A DNA stretch of 64,000 nucleotides. Source: Myoxocephalus aenaeus. Its lineage: Eukaryota > Chordata > Actinopteri > Perciformes > Cottidae. The position numbers and the translations under genes were made by a program. The notes beneath the pieces were generated by a model. The model was not told the DNA's origin and made no database searches. It saw only the letters and a program-made list of their open reading frames with translations. The stretch covers positions 6,098,501 to 6,162,500 of the forward strand of contig JBAMJR010000031.1 in assembly GCA_038501785.1 (NCBI GenBank). Reading direction: 5' to 3'. Of the stretch, positions 40,720 through 52,700 are shown in pieces (position 1 is the stretch's first letter; each line of letters starts with the position of its first letter).

Positions 40720-43700
40720 TAAGGCCTTGCACCATGTTCGTTCATGCTGAATCACAGCAACAGGCACAAACAAACTTATTAAATTAGCTTTTTACCGTAG
40801 TGCCAAAGAGACGCACTTGAAAACCCCAGCTGGCCCCCAGCATTGTCAACAGATTTGCAGCGAACACGATTTTACCACATCAAAATTGTTCCTTTGAGAC
40901 AAAGAGCACGTTGGCACATGGAGGACTGCTTTAATTTCTAAACACCTGCTCACTCTCTACTTAGACCACAGCATACAACCAGTAGAGAGCTTTTCCTACC
41001 CTCCAACAAACAATCCTAGTCTGCCATTTCACTGAGAGTGGTACCACAGCCAACCAGTCTCCCCTGGGTGTACCCATGCATGTGTGTGAGTCAGAACAGC
41101 CACCATCGCAGCAGCCTGCACCTGCTCTGCCTGAGGCCCTCTGTTAGCTAGAAGCAGCAGCAGCACAATGCAGAGATGGGGAGGCAGGGGATGGAGTGTT
41201 AGAAAGTTTGGGGAAATAGATCTGCTGGCGTAAATGCCAACAGCCTATAGTGCATTTAAGGGCCTAATATGTATTCATACTTTCAAGCTGATCGCTGTTG
41301 AGCTTGTGTGCACGGCAACGCAATAAATAATACAACGTCCCAGTTGTCTGGAAGAAAATAAAAGCCCAATGCTTTCAGGTAAGAAGTTTGTGTGCAAGTT
41401 CAGCAGTGCAGCCTAAAGCGGACCTACTGAAGGCAGCCAGCTTAGTCTGTTTGAAGGCTTCTGCTGCTGGTCAGAGGCTGATGGACACATGCAGTCGTGT
41501 TCACTGACAGACTCAGGTATGGATAATTTCACATGTCCAAATGCCAGCCAGCATGGCTGTGTTTCAACAATGTCCCCAGGGCACTGTTGTAAAACTGTGC
41601 ACTACCCAGCAGCAACAAACGAGACGCATTCAGTGTCTGTACAGTATAATATATCCATTCATTATACCACAAGGCTCAGCAGTTTGAGTCAGCACCTCAG
41701 CACCTGAGCTGTACCGTAGCTTTATCCAGACCTAATGGGGCAGCTGACCTATACTATTCTGACAAAGATACTACTGCAGCATTATGCTCGGAAAATACTA
41801 CTACATCAGTTGCAGCCTTCTCTGCAACTGAAGAACAACATTTGTTCAGGAAGACGCAGAGGAGGGGGCTAACACATACTCCTAAATGTAAATTTGGAGG
41901 GTAATTTCACACCTGAGGCATTACACCAACTGTTGTGTGCCAAGTTATGGTCTTTTGTTCCAATGAGTGATTATGTATCTTTTTTTACAGCCCTCATTCA
42001 AGCAGCTGGACCGATGCATATACCAGTTTTTATAGCAGAAGACAGAGTATACCATTCACAGCACTATACATGTTTCTGTTCAGCATGATTTCATCATGCA
42101 GAACACCCAGACAGGTGGCAAAGGCAGCAAACACATTTTACATGGCTATAAAGGCAGGCATTACTTAAAATAATGTAATATCACACCGTAGACATTGTGT
42201 AGCGTCTGGCCGGCCCCTGAAGGAGCGTTCAGCCCCGTACAGTATATTTAAACAGTTAAGAAGCCGCTGATGCTTGAGATTTCACAGTGGTAACTGGAGC
42301 ACTCTCTAGACTGCTGAACAATACATGCTCTAATGTGGCCTCTGACCCCAGTCACAGGAATATAGATCAGGAGCGAGGGCTGGAAGCTGCGAGAAAGAAG
42401 GAAAGGGTCCAGTATTTTAGTAGCCTATCTCTGATGGATGAATATATTGTGCAGTCGTCATAAATCATGTTCTATCTGGCACAAGAATATCGCTCACTTG
42501 TCGAGAGAGAGAAATTCCGCGAGATTTCAAGACCAACACAAATAACGGGCACAAACACACAGCTCAGGAGAGAAACAAGTTGACACGTGTATTCACGGTC
42601 ACACAAAGAAATCTTTCACATCTTTTTTTTTTTTCGACACAGCTCATTTAAAAAAGGAAGGTGGCAATGCAATTTGCTCGAGCCAGAGGGGCGCGGTACA
42701 CATTAAGGTTCAAGTCACATCCACAAATCTAGGCTGCAGAGAGTGGCAGAAACAAACAACCCAAACACTTTCAGGCTTAAGACACAGACAACTGCCAGAA
42801 CACGCACAACAGGAGGTATCATTGTTGGGATGAACACAGAGGGGGCAGAGAGCAGCCACAGTGAGGGGGAGGGGGCAACGACAGCCTTATACCGTACGTA
42901 GCTATGGCTCTATTAGACTGTAACAGAACCCCTAGTTAAATATATAAAATATATGAGGCATGAGATCATTTGCAATAGGGAAGCATGGGGGGGTTGGACC
43001 ATGGAGGCTTGTTCTATATCCTCATTACTGAATTTATCCCAGTGCGCCTGTCAGTCACCACCTGTCTGTCTGCCTTGTTAAGGGTGCTGGAATCATGATT
43101 CTCCCATAGGAGACAATCCCACGGCGTATAAGGAAGAGCTCCTGGCCCACATATCTTAGTGACTATAAACATATGCCTGACATAAGTATCCCAATATAAG
43201 CCTCGTATAAATAAATCCAAACTTACGAGAGGGAACAGCAGCTAAACCCAGCCCTGAGAGACGGATAGGGAAAGGGCTCAGTGGGTCGTGCTCGGCACCA
43301 TTTCTCCTTCCTTCCTGCAGGATTTTACAGCCGGCAGTAAAAAACCTCTCAAAGCTACCCTCGCCATATTCAGCATGGCAGGAAAAGTAAGGAGAGGCAG
43401 GGCCAGATAGACCAGAGTGACGGTGAGGGGAACTAAAACAATCTGCTCTGGGCTTGGTTGTTTCTGTGACCCCTGGAGAAGCACTCTGCTGAGGCAGTTT
43501 GTGTGTGTCTGCTACACCGTTTGACTGCAAAAACATTGCACAGCACCTACTCCTTTTCTGAAGGGGACAGAGAGGCTTGACTAATCTTGTTTGATTCTCT
43601 CTAGCACTGTGCCATTTATACGAGTGGGCAGTGGTCATGAAGCTTCAGGGGTTAATTGACTCTTTTTTCCCATGGTCAATAATCATCAATAATCTACTCA

Positions 43701-46386
43701 AGAACTAGATACTGACCACTCAGGTGCCAGACCAGGCCGTCAATCCAAGGAATGGAATGTCCAGTCCTGGCTACATGAAGCCTACAGCTAAGCCATGGAC
43801 ACACTCCTAGAAAATTGAACCTTCAAAGAAGGGCTTATGAATCCAATCTCTGACAAAAGAAGAGATGGAATTAGTGGGATTTAGGGGCGTCAGCATGCGG
43901 CAGAGTGGTATTAGTGGTGTTCTTCACACGTTTCTATCCAGGCTGGATCACAGGCCCTCTTTGGAATACACTAGCAGCAAATGTCTGTCACAACATACAG
44001 CACTGCGTTGGATGGAGACAGCTGCAGGGTCTGAAGACTAAGCCGATACTATGCCCGGGCCACTGGAACCGGTCCAGTGTAGAGTTATAAAGGAATGTAG
44101 AAACTGCGGTTTTGGCAGCTGTACTCCGATAAATGTTGTGAAACAGAGAAAAGTATGCATTTGTTCTTGCCACATACTGAAGGGATGTGTCTTGAGTGCC
44201 ATTGACATCCCTTATTCAAAACATGTTTTAGCCAGCTTATGTGTGAAACACTGGCTCTCAGTATTTTGCAAGACTGAGTAAATAATATAGAAGCTTAACC
44301 AATGAAAAGAATGAAAAGAATAGAGCTTAAGTCCTGCAGAGGACTGTTCCACCTCATAGAACAAGGAAATGTGTTCCTATTGATGTGGTCCATCAAGTCA
44401 GGTTCGCTTTATTCCCTGAGGAGGCACCCAGAGGCAGGCACCTCCTGAGCCCTGAGAGCAGCTGACCACACCCCTGGAACAATGACCTCAATAAACTCCA
44501 ACATAGCTCCATTTGCTCGAACAGAAGCACTGGGGGGTAAAGGAAAGCTGTATCAAATCAGAAATGGGTGCTCTGAGGCTTGGAGGAAAACATTACAAAT
44601 GAACCGTTCGACACATAAATCAATCTTTGCATTTACCACTTGCTATCCAAAAATCCATCTCCAAGAATGAGGATTAATGAGAGCAGGATGGCCCAGTCAC
44701 CATTGTCTCTATTGTTCCTCCTGTATTTTGACACTGGACTCCCAAGAGTGCCTTATGGAGCATATACCTGCAGCTTGTGTGTACTGCAGACCACTGCGTC
44801 ACATTAACACTAAGAAAGGCCTTGCATTCCAGGAAGCTCTTTCTTCTGTCCTCCATCTCTGTCCAGTTCTCCCAATGGGAGGGGGTGGACTGGGATTAAC
44901 AGAGCGAGTACAGCACATACATTTCAGCTGTATTGCTGAGTCGTTGTTCCCCACGCAACCCCCTCCTTACCCCCACCAATCCCACTGCTATCGTTTCACA
45001 CCCCAGGAGGATAGGCCAGGGGGCTGGCCACGCAGCCGCATCCCGTTCCAGTCGGCATGCTGGGACGTAAATACTGCGCAGCATCAGGAACAGCAGGTGA
45101 TATCACTCCCTATCATTAATTATACCTGCTGCATCACTCTCGGGCCTCTCACTCCTGAACTCCAGATCTCCAGCACCATCCTATTGTCTAGCCTCCAACC
45201 TTTTCCCATTTTCTCTCTTTCTCGAATTCCAACCATCTCAAAAATGTATCAATGTCCACAGCTCTACAGCAAATCTTCTCAATATCCACCAATTTATCTC
45301 CTTATTTCCTACAATCCTACAATCTAGTCATCATTCATTTGTTCCCTGATGTATCTCAATCTATGTCCAGCACTCAGCTCCTCCCAAGTGATTCCTTCCC
45401 CCACTGACAGCCTCACCGCTGCTTTCTTCTCTACTCAGATGTGTCCTCTAGCGCTTCTCTTCACATTCTGATGGGTTTTCCCCTGCTGTAAATGTATTCC
45501 AAAACTGCCACGCTGCTGCCAGCCAGGAGACGTCACAGGGACTGATGGAGCGCTGGAGGGAGAGATAGCCGTTTCCCCCCACCGGAGAGCTCATAAATAA
45601 TACAGAATCAAAGAGGAAAAGCAGCATGAGAAACTCCCCAAAGTGAAAAGCCAATGAACATGGTCAGGGATGTAAGAGTGCGCCTGCTGATGGTAAAAGT
45701 CCAAGCTTCCCATGAGCCTAGCCACAGAAACATGCGCAGGGCATCCTGTCGCTCTCAGGTGAGAAGACCTCATGCCGACTGTGTGGAACCCACAGAAACA
45801 TCTGGCACAACCACAAAAACAAACAGTCGCTTCCTTCTGACTTGGTCAGCCTGCCACAGGGCATAAAGTGAACTGTAAATGCGCTGCCTGGCTTTGTAAT
45901 AGGAGACCACCCAACAAATTAACAGGTTGTGAGCAATTCTGCTCAAGAAAACATTGGCTGATGATGACTTAAAAACACATCTGGCAGCACAAAAAAGAAA
46001 AGAATGGAATGTTTTCAGCTGTTGCAAAAGAAATTCATGGACAAGGAAAAAACAGTCAAACTCAATGTCCGATATACAGGTATAAGTCAAACAAAAACTA
46101 TCCAAGCCGATGGAGTCCATAATTAATGTCCAAACCACTTTTGGATTTTTGTGCACACACGTACACAAACACTTGAAAGCACCCAGTGTCTTAAAACCAA
46201 TCCCAAAGGTCCTTTATTCTCTGAATGCAAACTGGTGGCTTTCATTCCTTTCAGTGCACTTTAGCCATCGGTTGCCATCTCTTACCTGACTCAATGAGTT
46301 AGCTTTCCCTCAGGATAAGTGCTAGACACATTACCCTCCTCTAATACAACCCGACCACAGACAACTGCAGTGGCAGCTGCTGTACA

Positions 46387-46402
46387 CCCCCCCCCCCCCC
46401 CC
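46387..46402 (+). repeat. C16 homopolymer
   Basis: Sixteen consecutive C, followed by TACCCC. Confidence 0.97.
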
Positions 46403-47689
46403 TACCCCACTCATACTATCAGCCATGTTAGCATTCCCGAGCCTCACAAACACAAAACATCAGTGTCTCTTTACTTTAAAAGGAAAAGGGCTACATGTGC
46501 ATTGTTGCACTTGGCTTTCAAAAAAGCTCACTCTTCAGAAAATATTGATTATCGCAGGCCAGGGAGACAGTCTTATCTAACCTTTATCAGAAAGCTATGG
46601 CAGCCTTTAGTCATATGTCCCACCTATCCACATTTAAACACTGTAATAGACACACTCTGAATCGGCCCAGGTGGTCAAAGCAAGTCCAGAAAAATCACAG
46701 TATAAAAAAGCTAATCACACAAATCCCCAAAATAAGACTTGACTCTCTTTCTCTCTCCAGAACAGATAAGCTATCTAGTGGCAACATTAAGAGAATGGCT
46801 GCGCTCTCGACACAGATCATCATAGATTTGGAATTTTTACTCATTAGTGTAATCCATTATGACGATGCGGACAGGACACTCGGCCTGAATCAATTTGATG
46901 CTCCTACACTTTCTATTGATTCCCATCAAACAAGTGGAGTGAAAAGACAGATTGAAAAGCAGATAAACAAGAAGCCAGCACTTTTAAAAGCGAGCGTTGC
47001 ATTCTACAGAAATTGTGGAGCACAATAGCTATTTTTATTCCAGTGTCCTGGCTGCTATGTTCAATATCCAAGTCAGAGGACAATAAAGCAGAGGCCAGGA
47101 TGAAGGGATGATGCCACACATACACACACAAACTCACATACAAAAAAACACTATGTGGATGGCAAGTCATTTTAAATAGTATGCCCTGCTCTCTAAGCTC
47201 TTGTGTTTTATATGTATGTGTCAAGCATCCAACATGACCAGCAGGTTAATTAATCAGCATCACACAAAACTGAGTTACCATTTCCCTCCTTGATGTGCGT
47301 GCTCTTGTGTACCTTCGGACAATCTTTGATGAAAAGAGAATCTACATATGAAGGGCAGTGTTGCTTTTGGGATTTGTAAAGCTTGAGCACATGCGACTGC
47401 AGTGTGGCAGGAATAAATTCCCGCAGTGAGGAGAGGCTTTTAGTCCTCACAAGGGGGTCTCGTGGATGATTCTGCCAGATACACTGCACAGCTGGAGAAA
47501 GCATTAGGGCATGCTCACGGCTTTTATTTTCTCTGTTGATAATTCAACATTAAGAAGCTTGGTTTTGGATTACTCACTTTCATCTCATATTTCAGGATGA
47601 GATCATTCACATCAATGAAACAAAAATGTATTTAGGCAAAGAAATGGCAAGTTACTTATATCATACCCACTGAAGTAGGTTTCAGCTAC

Positions 47690-47733
47690 TACCAGTGCCA
47701 GTAGTAGTGGTTATACTACTTCTGGTACTGGTA
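47690..47733. repeat. 44-nt imperfect inverted repeat (hairpin)
   Basis: The left half TACCAGTGCCAGTAGTAGT pairs with the right half ACTACTTCTGGTACTGGTA, 18 paired positions with about two mismatches and an 8-nt loop. It lies in otherwise unique sequence. It could form a cruciform, or a hairpin if transcribed, but is shorter than a typical microRNA precursor. Confidence 0.7.
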
Positions 47734-48765
47734 ACCAGTGAGCTGTATAATAAAGACACATCATCGTCATCATGTCTCAGCTGAGAAGGCAGAAATATCT
47801 GGGTCAGAAGGGAAAAAATCCTGTATGTTTTCATGCTTCTGTATAACAAAGTCTTTGGGGAGAAGTTTGGAATGATGCAAAACAGTTGATGGAGGAACGA
47901 TTTTTTCTTTTTTCTTTCTTTCACTCTCGACCAGTGTAAAGCCCACTTTTGAAAAGGAAGGCTGCTTCTTGTAAGACAAGTGCCCCCTGCTGGTAAACAT
48001 CCAAACCATAGGCATCTTAGTGCAACCATTTTTTATAGACCCCAGATGATTTTCAGATATTTTCCATGTTGTAACACTCCAAGGCTACCAAAAATAGGGC
48101 ATTAAGAGAATGCAATATACATTTGTCGAACAAAATGTGCGTTTACTCTTGTAGCAAGAAACCAAGACTGCCTTTGTATTCCTCTGCCAGAATTCTCAAA
48201 AAGATGTAGAGAGGTGTCAGTTAATTCGGAAACTTTTAGGTGCAAATCTTGCTGAGGTGTAATTTTCCACTGTCTATATACAATTGTCAAAATATTTCTA
48301 TCGTTTTCTATTTTGAGCCACAACTCCAGATAATCACTCCAGGATACATGAATCACTGAAAAAAAAAGAGTGGGTGCCTGTCTGATGTTAAGAGGTGCAG
48401 AACAGACGAAACACAGATCAGAGTATAAAACATTAACAAAGCAACACATGGTATTCCCCTGGATGAGCACTATTCATATGCTGGTATATTACAGGTATAT
48501 ACAGTGCAGTGCACAACAGCTGATTACTGTCTCCCTCACAATCATTTAAACGGAGTGGGAGAGAAAATGTAAACTTGCTTATTGTTATAAAGTATTATTT
48601 GGTTACGGTTCAGCTGATCTGGTTATTACCATCTACATGTCCTTTCATGTACAGTAACGGAATAGAAAGAGCAGCAGTCTGTGACCGAACCCAATCTTTC
48701 CAACTTGTGCTCCAGAGAAACGTTATTTATCGCCATAATTGGAAGAAAATATCAGCCTGACTCAC

Positions 48766-48792
48766 CTTCTTCCGGGGCTGCCATTTCATCAT
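48766..48792 (-). CDS. ttc28: Candidate alternative first coding segment of ttc28 (MMKWQPRKK)
   Basis: On the minus strand, two consecutive ATGs (A at -3 of both) open a nine-codon frame, MMKWQPRKK. It ends exactly at a strong donor, AAG|GTGAGTC. The donor is phase 0, the phase required by the TTC28 acceptor at 4243, so splicing the two gives MMKWQPRKK-AYFRQGVALQ in frame. The usual vertebrate sequence before AYFRQ is ...NPKWPK, so a short basic KW.P.K peptide would replace TPRs 1-2. An in-frame stop lies about 80 bp upstream, so the ATG pair is the natural start of this frame. A CpG-rich, promoter-like stretch lies upstream. The donor, phase and ORF are seen directly; use of the exon is inferred. 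It could also be the first exon of another minus-strand transcript or a non-coding RNA. Confidence 0.5.
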
Positions 48793-48817
48793 ATTTGTAA
48801 ACCAAAATTGAACAGCA

Positions 48818-48874
48818 TTAAGATATGATATGAGAATGGAATGTAGAGTCAAAGAAATCCAGAGCCCAAGTCAT
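48818..48874 (-). other. uORF 2 in the putative 5'UTR (18 codons)
   Basis: This uORF starts inside the ATGA overlap with uORF 1 and encodes MTWALDFFDSTFHSHIIS, ending in TAA 25 bp before the candidate main start. The context is weaker than that of uORF 1. It was found by reading the minus strand; its function is unknown. Confidence 0.3.
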
Positions 48875-48930
48875 GCTGCCTCCCGACTTCCCTCAATTTT
48901 GCAGCAGATTTTCTCCAAGAAGCGATGCAT
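48871..48930 (-). other. uORF 1 in the putative 5'UTR (19 codons)
   Basis: The ATG sits in a good initiation context (ACCATGC) and encodes a 19-residue peptide, MHRFLEKICCKIEGSREAA, then TGA. The stop overlaps the start of the next uORF as ATGA. If the transcript exists, this uORF would be met about 140 nt before the MMKWQPRKK start and would be expected to lower its translation. I do not recognise the peptide. Confidence 0.35.
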
Positions 48931-49079
48931 GGTGTTGTGCGAGTCTCAGCTTTGCGGCAATTTTAAAAAGGGGAGACAGCACAGTCAACACGAATCATAC
49001 ACCGGTTAAATCCATAGTTGAGCTTGGAGAATAAATCAGAGACACATGGTGTCGACTGACAATGTTTTTCGGGTGAAAG

Positions 49080-49870
49080 GTTCTTGTGCGTAAATCCAAA
49101 GTACGAGTCCGCTACGAACCCACTCCCTCCTCACTCGGCACGCAGGATCGGCGCCTCCAAAACCAATCCAGGCTGTTTGTTAGGGAAAAAAATGATCTTC
49201 AACTTTTTTCGAGACGAAGTCGTCCTTGTAGGTATGCTACACCATTAGTCCAGCGTGCTACGTGTAGACTAGGTCCAATCTGATCTTTTCGATCCAGAGG
49301 CAACGACAGGAAGACGGAATGTGTGCCGAAATGCCGAAATATTCATCACAGTGGTTGAATCCCGTTTTCCGGCGGTCGATACGCACTTTTTTTTTTAAAG
49401 TATTTGTTGAGAAACAGTCCAGCAGAGCCCGGCGGAGACAGCGCGACAAGCAGGGAGCTTACTTTCAGGGGGAGGAGGGGGGTATAACCACCCAAAAAAA
49501 AAAAATCCCTGGAATTTCAGCGAGGACCTGGAAGGATATCCTGATTCCAGCAACAAACTGGACTACAGCTATCAGATGACTTCCTTCCCTGCGCTCCTCC
49601 GGCTTTGCAGCTTTGGAGCGCTAGAGCTGAGCAGACAGAAGGCAGCTGGGTCATAGCGCCGCCGGTCACACATTCGCCGAATAGTGCGTTTTACACGCAC
49701 CGAGCTGACGCTGCCGTCCGGACAGGAGGCAGGCTGTGGCTTTGGTGCTGCTTAGGGACACATTTCCTGGAACTAAACCTCTGACAGTCTCTCCAGCCAC
49801 ATGCTACCCCGCTGTGCCAGTCCAACACGCCGTGTGTGCACGACACTGACCTATGGTTTGGTAGTTTGCG
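49080..49870 (-). promoter_or_regulatory. CpG-rich promoter-like block inside the ttc28 locus
   Basis: CpG dinucleotides are frequent here (about 14 in 49580-49735 by eye, with more through 49081-49450), while the surrounding tens of kilobases are CpG-poor. It lies directly upstream, in the minus-strand sense, of the candidate first exon at 48766. CpG islands at this density outside repeats usually mark vertebrate promoters. There are no transposon termini or microsatellites here, so the CpG content is not explained by a repeat. The start site and true borders cannot be fixed from sequence. Confidence 0.5.
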
Positions 49871-49989
49871 GGTGGAACGTCCTCGCGCATGTGGGTCAAA
49901 ACTAAATTTGGTGACGAAGAAAAAGTTGTCAGTGTACTTTACATATAACTGTATTTTTTTAACCGAATTTATATTACCACAGCGCATGC

Positions 49990-51810
49990 TGTAGCAGGAC
50001 CTATAATAAACGTCATGAAACCTTAACTAAAAGGCCCATATTTGCATTCATTACTTTGCAAACTTGTCCGACACAAAACAAAAGGGGATGAGGTGCATCT
50101 GCTCAGCAGGTTTAACCCTGCAATGCTACAAAAGCTCATCACAGTTTAAACTTGTGTTAATGAGCTAATGGCATTCAAATAACATCACACTCCACTAACA
50201 CGCTGTCTTTATAGAGGCTGCCCTCCTTGATTATTTTAGTGGGAATTTTACATTCTTGAAAAAAAAAAAAGAGGCACAATTCACAAAGGACTGAACGCCC
50301 TGGAGAAAACTAAAGTCCTGTTTGTGTACATTTTCCCTGTTTTCTCTTTCTGAGAGCAGCTGTCACATATCATATGCTGTGCAATATTTTACCCCACACA
50401 ACCGTCAGATGCATAACATTGCCAAAGATGTGTGTTTGGCATTAATTGTCCGGAGCCTTTCCAGGCTTTAAAACAGACTTTATCATTGAATGTAGAAGTG
50501 GGCTGAATAACACTAGGACAGAGGAAAACAGAGGACATTGGTTATTCTGGTCAGAAACCACTCACCACAATCACTGTCAGTCAGAGAATGAAAACAGCTA
50601 ACGACATTTACAACATGGTCCAAAAGAACAAAATATCCATCACTGAATATGTGACAGCATTGATGCAGTAACTACATTATCGTCTATTCAAGAGGAATTA
50701 TTTAAAAGTAAGAGAAAGGTGATTCAAAGAAATGGTCAATATTGAAACACGGTGGAATCAGTTTTCTACCAACGATCGTGTGATTTAAATTGGTTTAGGT
50801 AATGGACTCTATGGAGCTGTGAGTTGGTCAATAAGATGGTGTCTTTTCAGGGTCAGCTGCGTTGCGGTGCACCTAAGGGTCACTCGGATAACAAAAGACA
50901 AATAGGAGGAGGGGGACAATCTGGCACATGGCTTTATGGACAAACTCCTGCTGTGCACAGTGAGTCTATGAGACACTGCGTATCCACATGGGTGAACATG
51001 AACAAAATGCTTGACACTACCTCCACACAGCCACAGCTGGCACCAAAGCAGATTAGCACTCTGGTCAAGCGCTGTGATCAAAGCACACATTTAGAGTCAA
51101 AGAGGAGTTCTTTGTGTGCTTATGTGTGACAGTAAATGTATTTTTTTTTTTTTTATGCATTTTTTTTCCTGTATCCTAAGATACTTATATTTATGTTCCC
51201 TTTCAACCACACGCTCACAGAAATTGAAGTAAACCATCTAAAACAGGTTTACACACGCGAGTGTTTCAAAACAGGCCTGTTTGATGATCAATCAAAGGCC
51301 ACTTCAGCGCGCTGTTCAGCAACAGTCTGTTCGTAGTGAGGCCTGTCATCTGGCATCTCCATACAGAAGCAGGCTCCCTGTGCGTGCCTCTGCTTTCCCA
51401 ATCAGAGCCGCACAGGAAATCAGACTCCAGCCTTCAGAGGGAAACAAAAACCCCCTCTTTCATTTTCCACCACTTGGAGCTGTTTAAAAGTTTGCACTTC
51501 CTTTTCTTGTTCTTGCCAATCATGCCCTCAAAAATGTCTCCAGTGCATGTTATGATCAGGGGCTGGTTTCATAAAGATGGGTTAGAGTGGTTTAAAGAGT
51601 TAAGTTTTGCTCTGAATCAGACAGCTCAACAAAAATAAAGTGTGACTCATGTATAACAGCTGTAAAAAGCTCATCAACGAAGAGCTGTGTTTCCAATGTC
51701 AGACTCAACTGTCTTACAACTGACAAAAATAGGAAAACATGACATATTTTGTGGTTTGCTAACAATACTCTAGACTGAGCAATGTGAAGGGAAACCAGCA
51801 ACCTTTTAGG
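49990..51810. other. Non-coding stretch upstream of the CpG block
   Basis: No exon, repeat family or RNA gene was recognised. Short ORFs on both strands near 50810-51130 overlap each other and look random. If the usual first exon of ttc28 lies beyond the right edge, this is intron of the long transcript. Confidence 0.5.
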
Positions 51811-51819
51811 AATTGTTTT

Positions 51820-52700
51820 TTGTTTTTTTACTGGATCCCCATTAGCTGACGCCTTAGCGGCCACTAATCTCCCTGGGGTCCACAGAGAGGACAGAACAGA
51901 AAACAGAAAAAACAAACAGAAAAACAAACAGTAAAGTCAGAATAGTTCAATTAGTACAGTCAGATACAAAGTACATTCAGAGACTAGGATGTTTATTTTC
52001 AGAACCGACCATTTTCATGCATCCCTAACTTCTTCCAAGGCTCACAAGGCTAGAAAGTCAACGTAGTTCTAGTCTTATTGTCAGTCTTAGGTCAGCCTTT
52101 AAGTGTTTCTTAAATTTTAGCGTGTTCCCTGTATAAGTTATATGAGGAGGTTCCAAACTATTATTGAACGCTAGATAACTGTGCGTATGAGGAGGTTTGT
52201 TCTTGGCGATGGAGGTATCAAGTAACCTGAGCTAGCATTCCTTGTGTGAGGCTTATGGCTGTTGCATGCATGTCCAAATTGGTTGAAGAAATATGCAGGT
52301 GTCTGATTAAATACTACATTACTGAAAAAAAATATATGAGAAGGCTATAGTGGAGTTTAATTTCCACTGAGAACCATGACAGGCAAGAGTGCTATATTTG
52401 TCCTGGAGTGGAGCGACTGCCAGGGCCTGGACTTTTGGGGGCCCTCAGCAGGGTTTGGGTTGCCCCCCTCACTGCAACATGGCGCCACTTCACATGGCCC
52501 TTAACCAACTTGTGTATTGTAAAATAGTTAAGCAAACATAATAATGTACAACTAAGCATGTAGACTTAAGTGGGACCTATTAGCAGCAACACTTCACGTC
52601 TTTAAATAAACTGTATTTGTCTATTACCCACCAACCCTATGAATGATCCTTCTCAGTGCCTTTTGCTGGATCTGGTTAAAGTTTGATGCATATTTGAGTG
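51820..52700 (-). mobile_element. 3' fragment of a non-LTR retrotransposon (CR1/Rex/L2-like)
   Basis: Reading the minus strand, decayed protein segments match the usual C-terminal end of LINE reverse transcriptases. QIQQKALRRIIH lies near 52680, then HTRNASSGYLIPPSPRT and a WNLL...FKKHLK-type tail near 52090-52270. Frameshifts and stops interrupt them. The 3' end (51820-51890, plus strand CTGGATCCCCATTAGCTGAC) is a sequence I associate with a common teleost repeat. A middle stretch (about 52380-52640) does not read as RT and may be divergent or a nested insertion. The subfamily is uncertain. Confidence 0.6.

Larger units (their letters stand above)
40722..48765 (-). other. ttc28 intron, proximal to the candidate alternative exon
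   Basis: The longest ORF of the window (44677-45327, plus strand) lies here, but its composition and lack of any domain argue against coding. Also present are a C16 run (46387-46402) and a 44-nt imperfect hairpin (47690-47733). No splice-bounded exon with protein similarity was seen. Confidence 0.6.
48793..49600 (-). other. Putative 5'UTR of the alternative ttc28 transcript
   Basis: Read on the minus strand, this is an unspliced-looking leader between the CpG-rich block and the ATG pair at 48792. It has several stops in all frames and contains two short upstream ORFs near its 3' end. The upstream boundary (transcription start) is only a guess from where CpG density peaks. No TATA box is obvious in a suitable position, which would fit a dispersed CpG-type promoter. 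Confidence 0.35.

Noticed and set aside
43156..43638. 160-codon minus-strand ORF
   Set aside because: No domain or repeat pattern and no similarity to TTC28 or to any family I know; treated as chance.
44677..45327. Longest ORF in the window, 216 codons, plus strand
   Set aside because: No recognisable domain, low-complexity Ser/Pro/Cys-rich composition, no splice context, and an opposing ORF in the same interval. It is consistent with a chance ORF in CT-rich sequence.
47690..47733. MicroRNA precursor
   Set aside because: The stem of about 18 bp is too short for a typical Drosha substrate and the flanks do not extend it.
48766..48784. Alternative reading MAAPEE from the ATG at 48784
   Set aside because: This frame leaves the donor in phase 1, which does not fit the phase-0 acceptor of the TTC28 exon. 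The MMKWQPRKK frame does.
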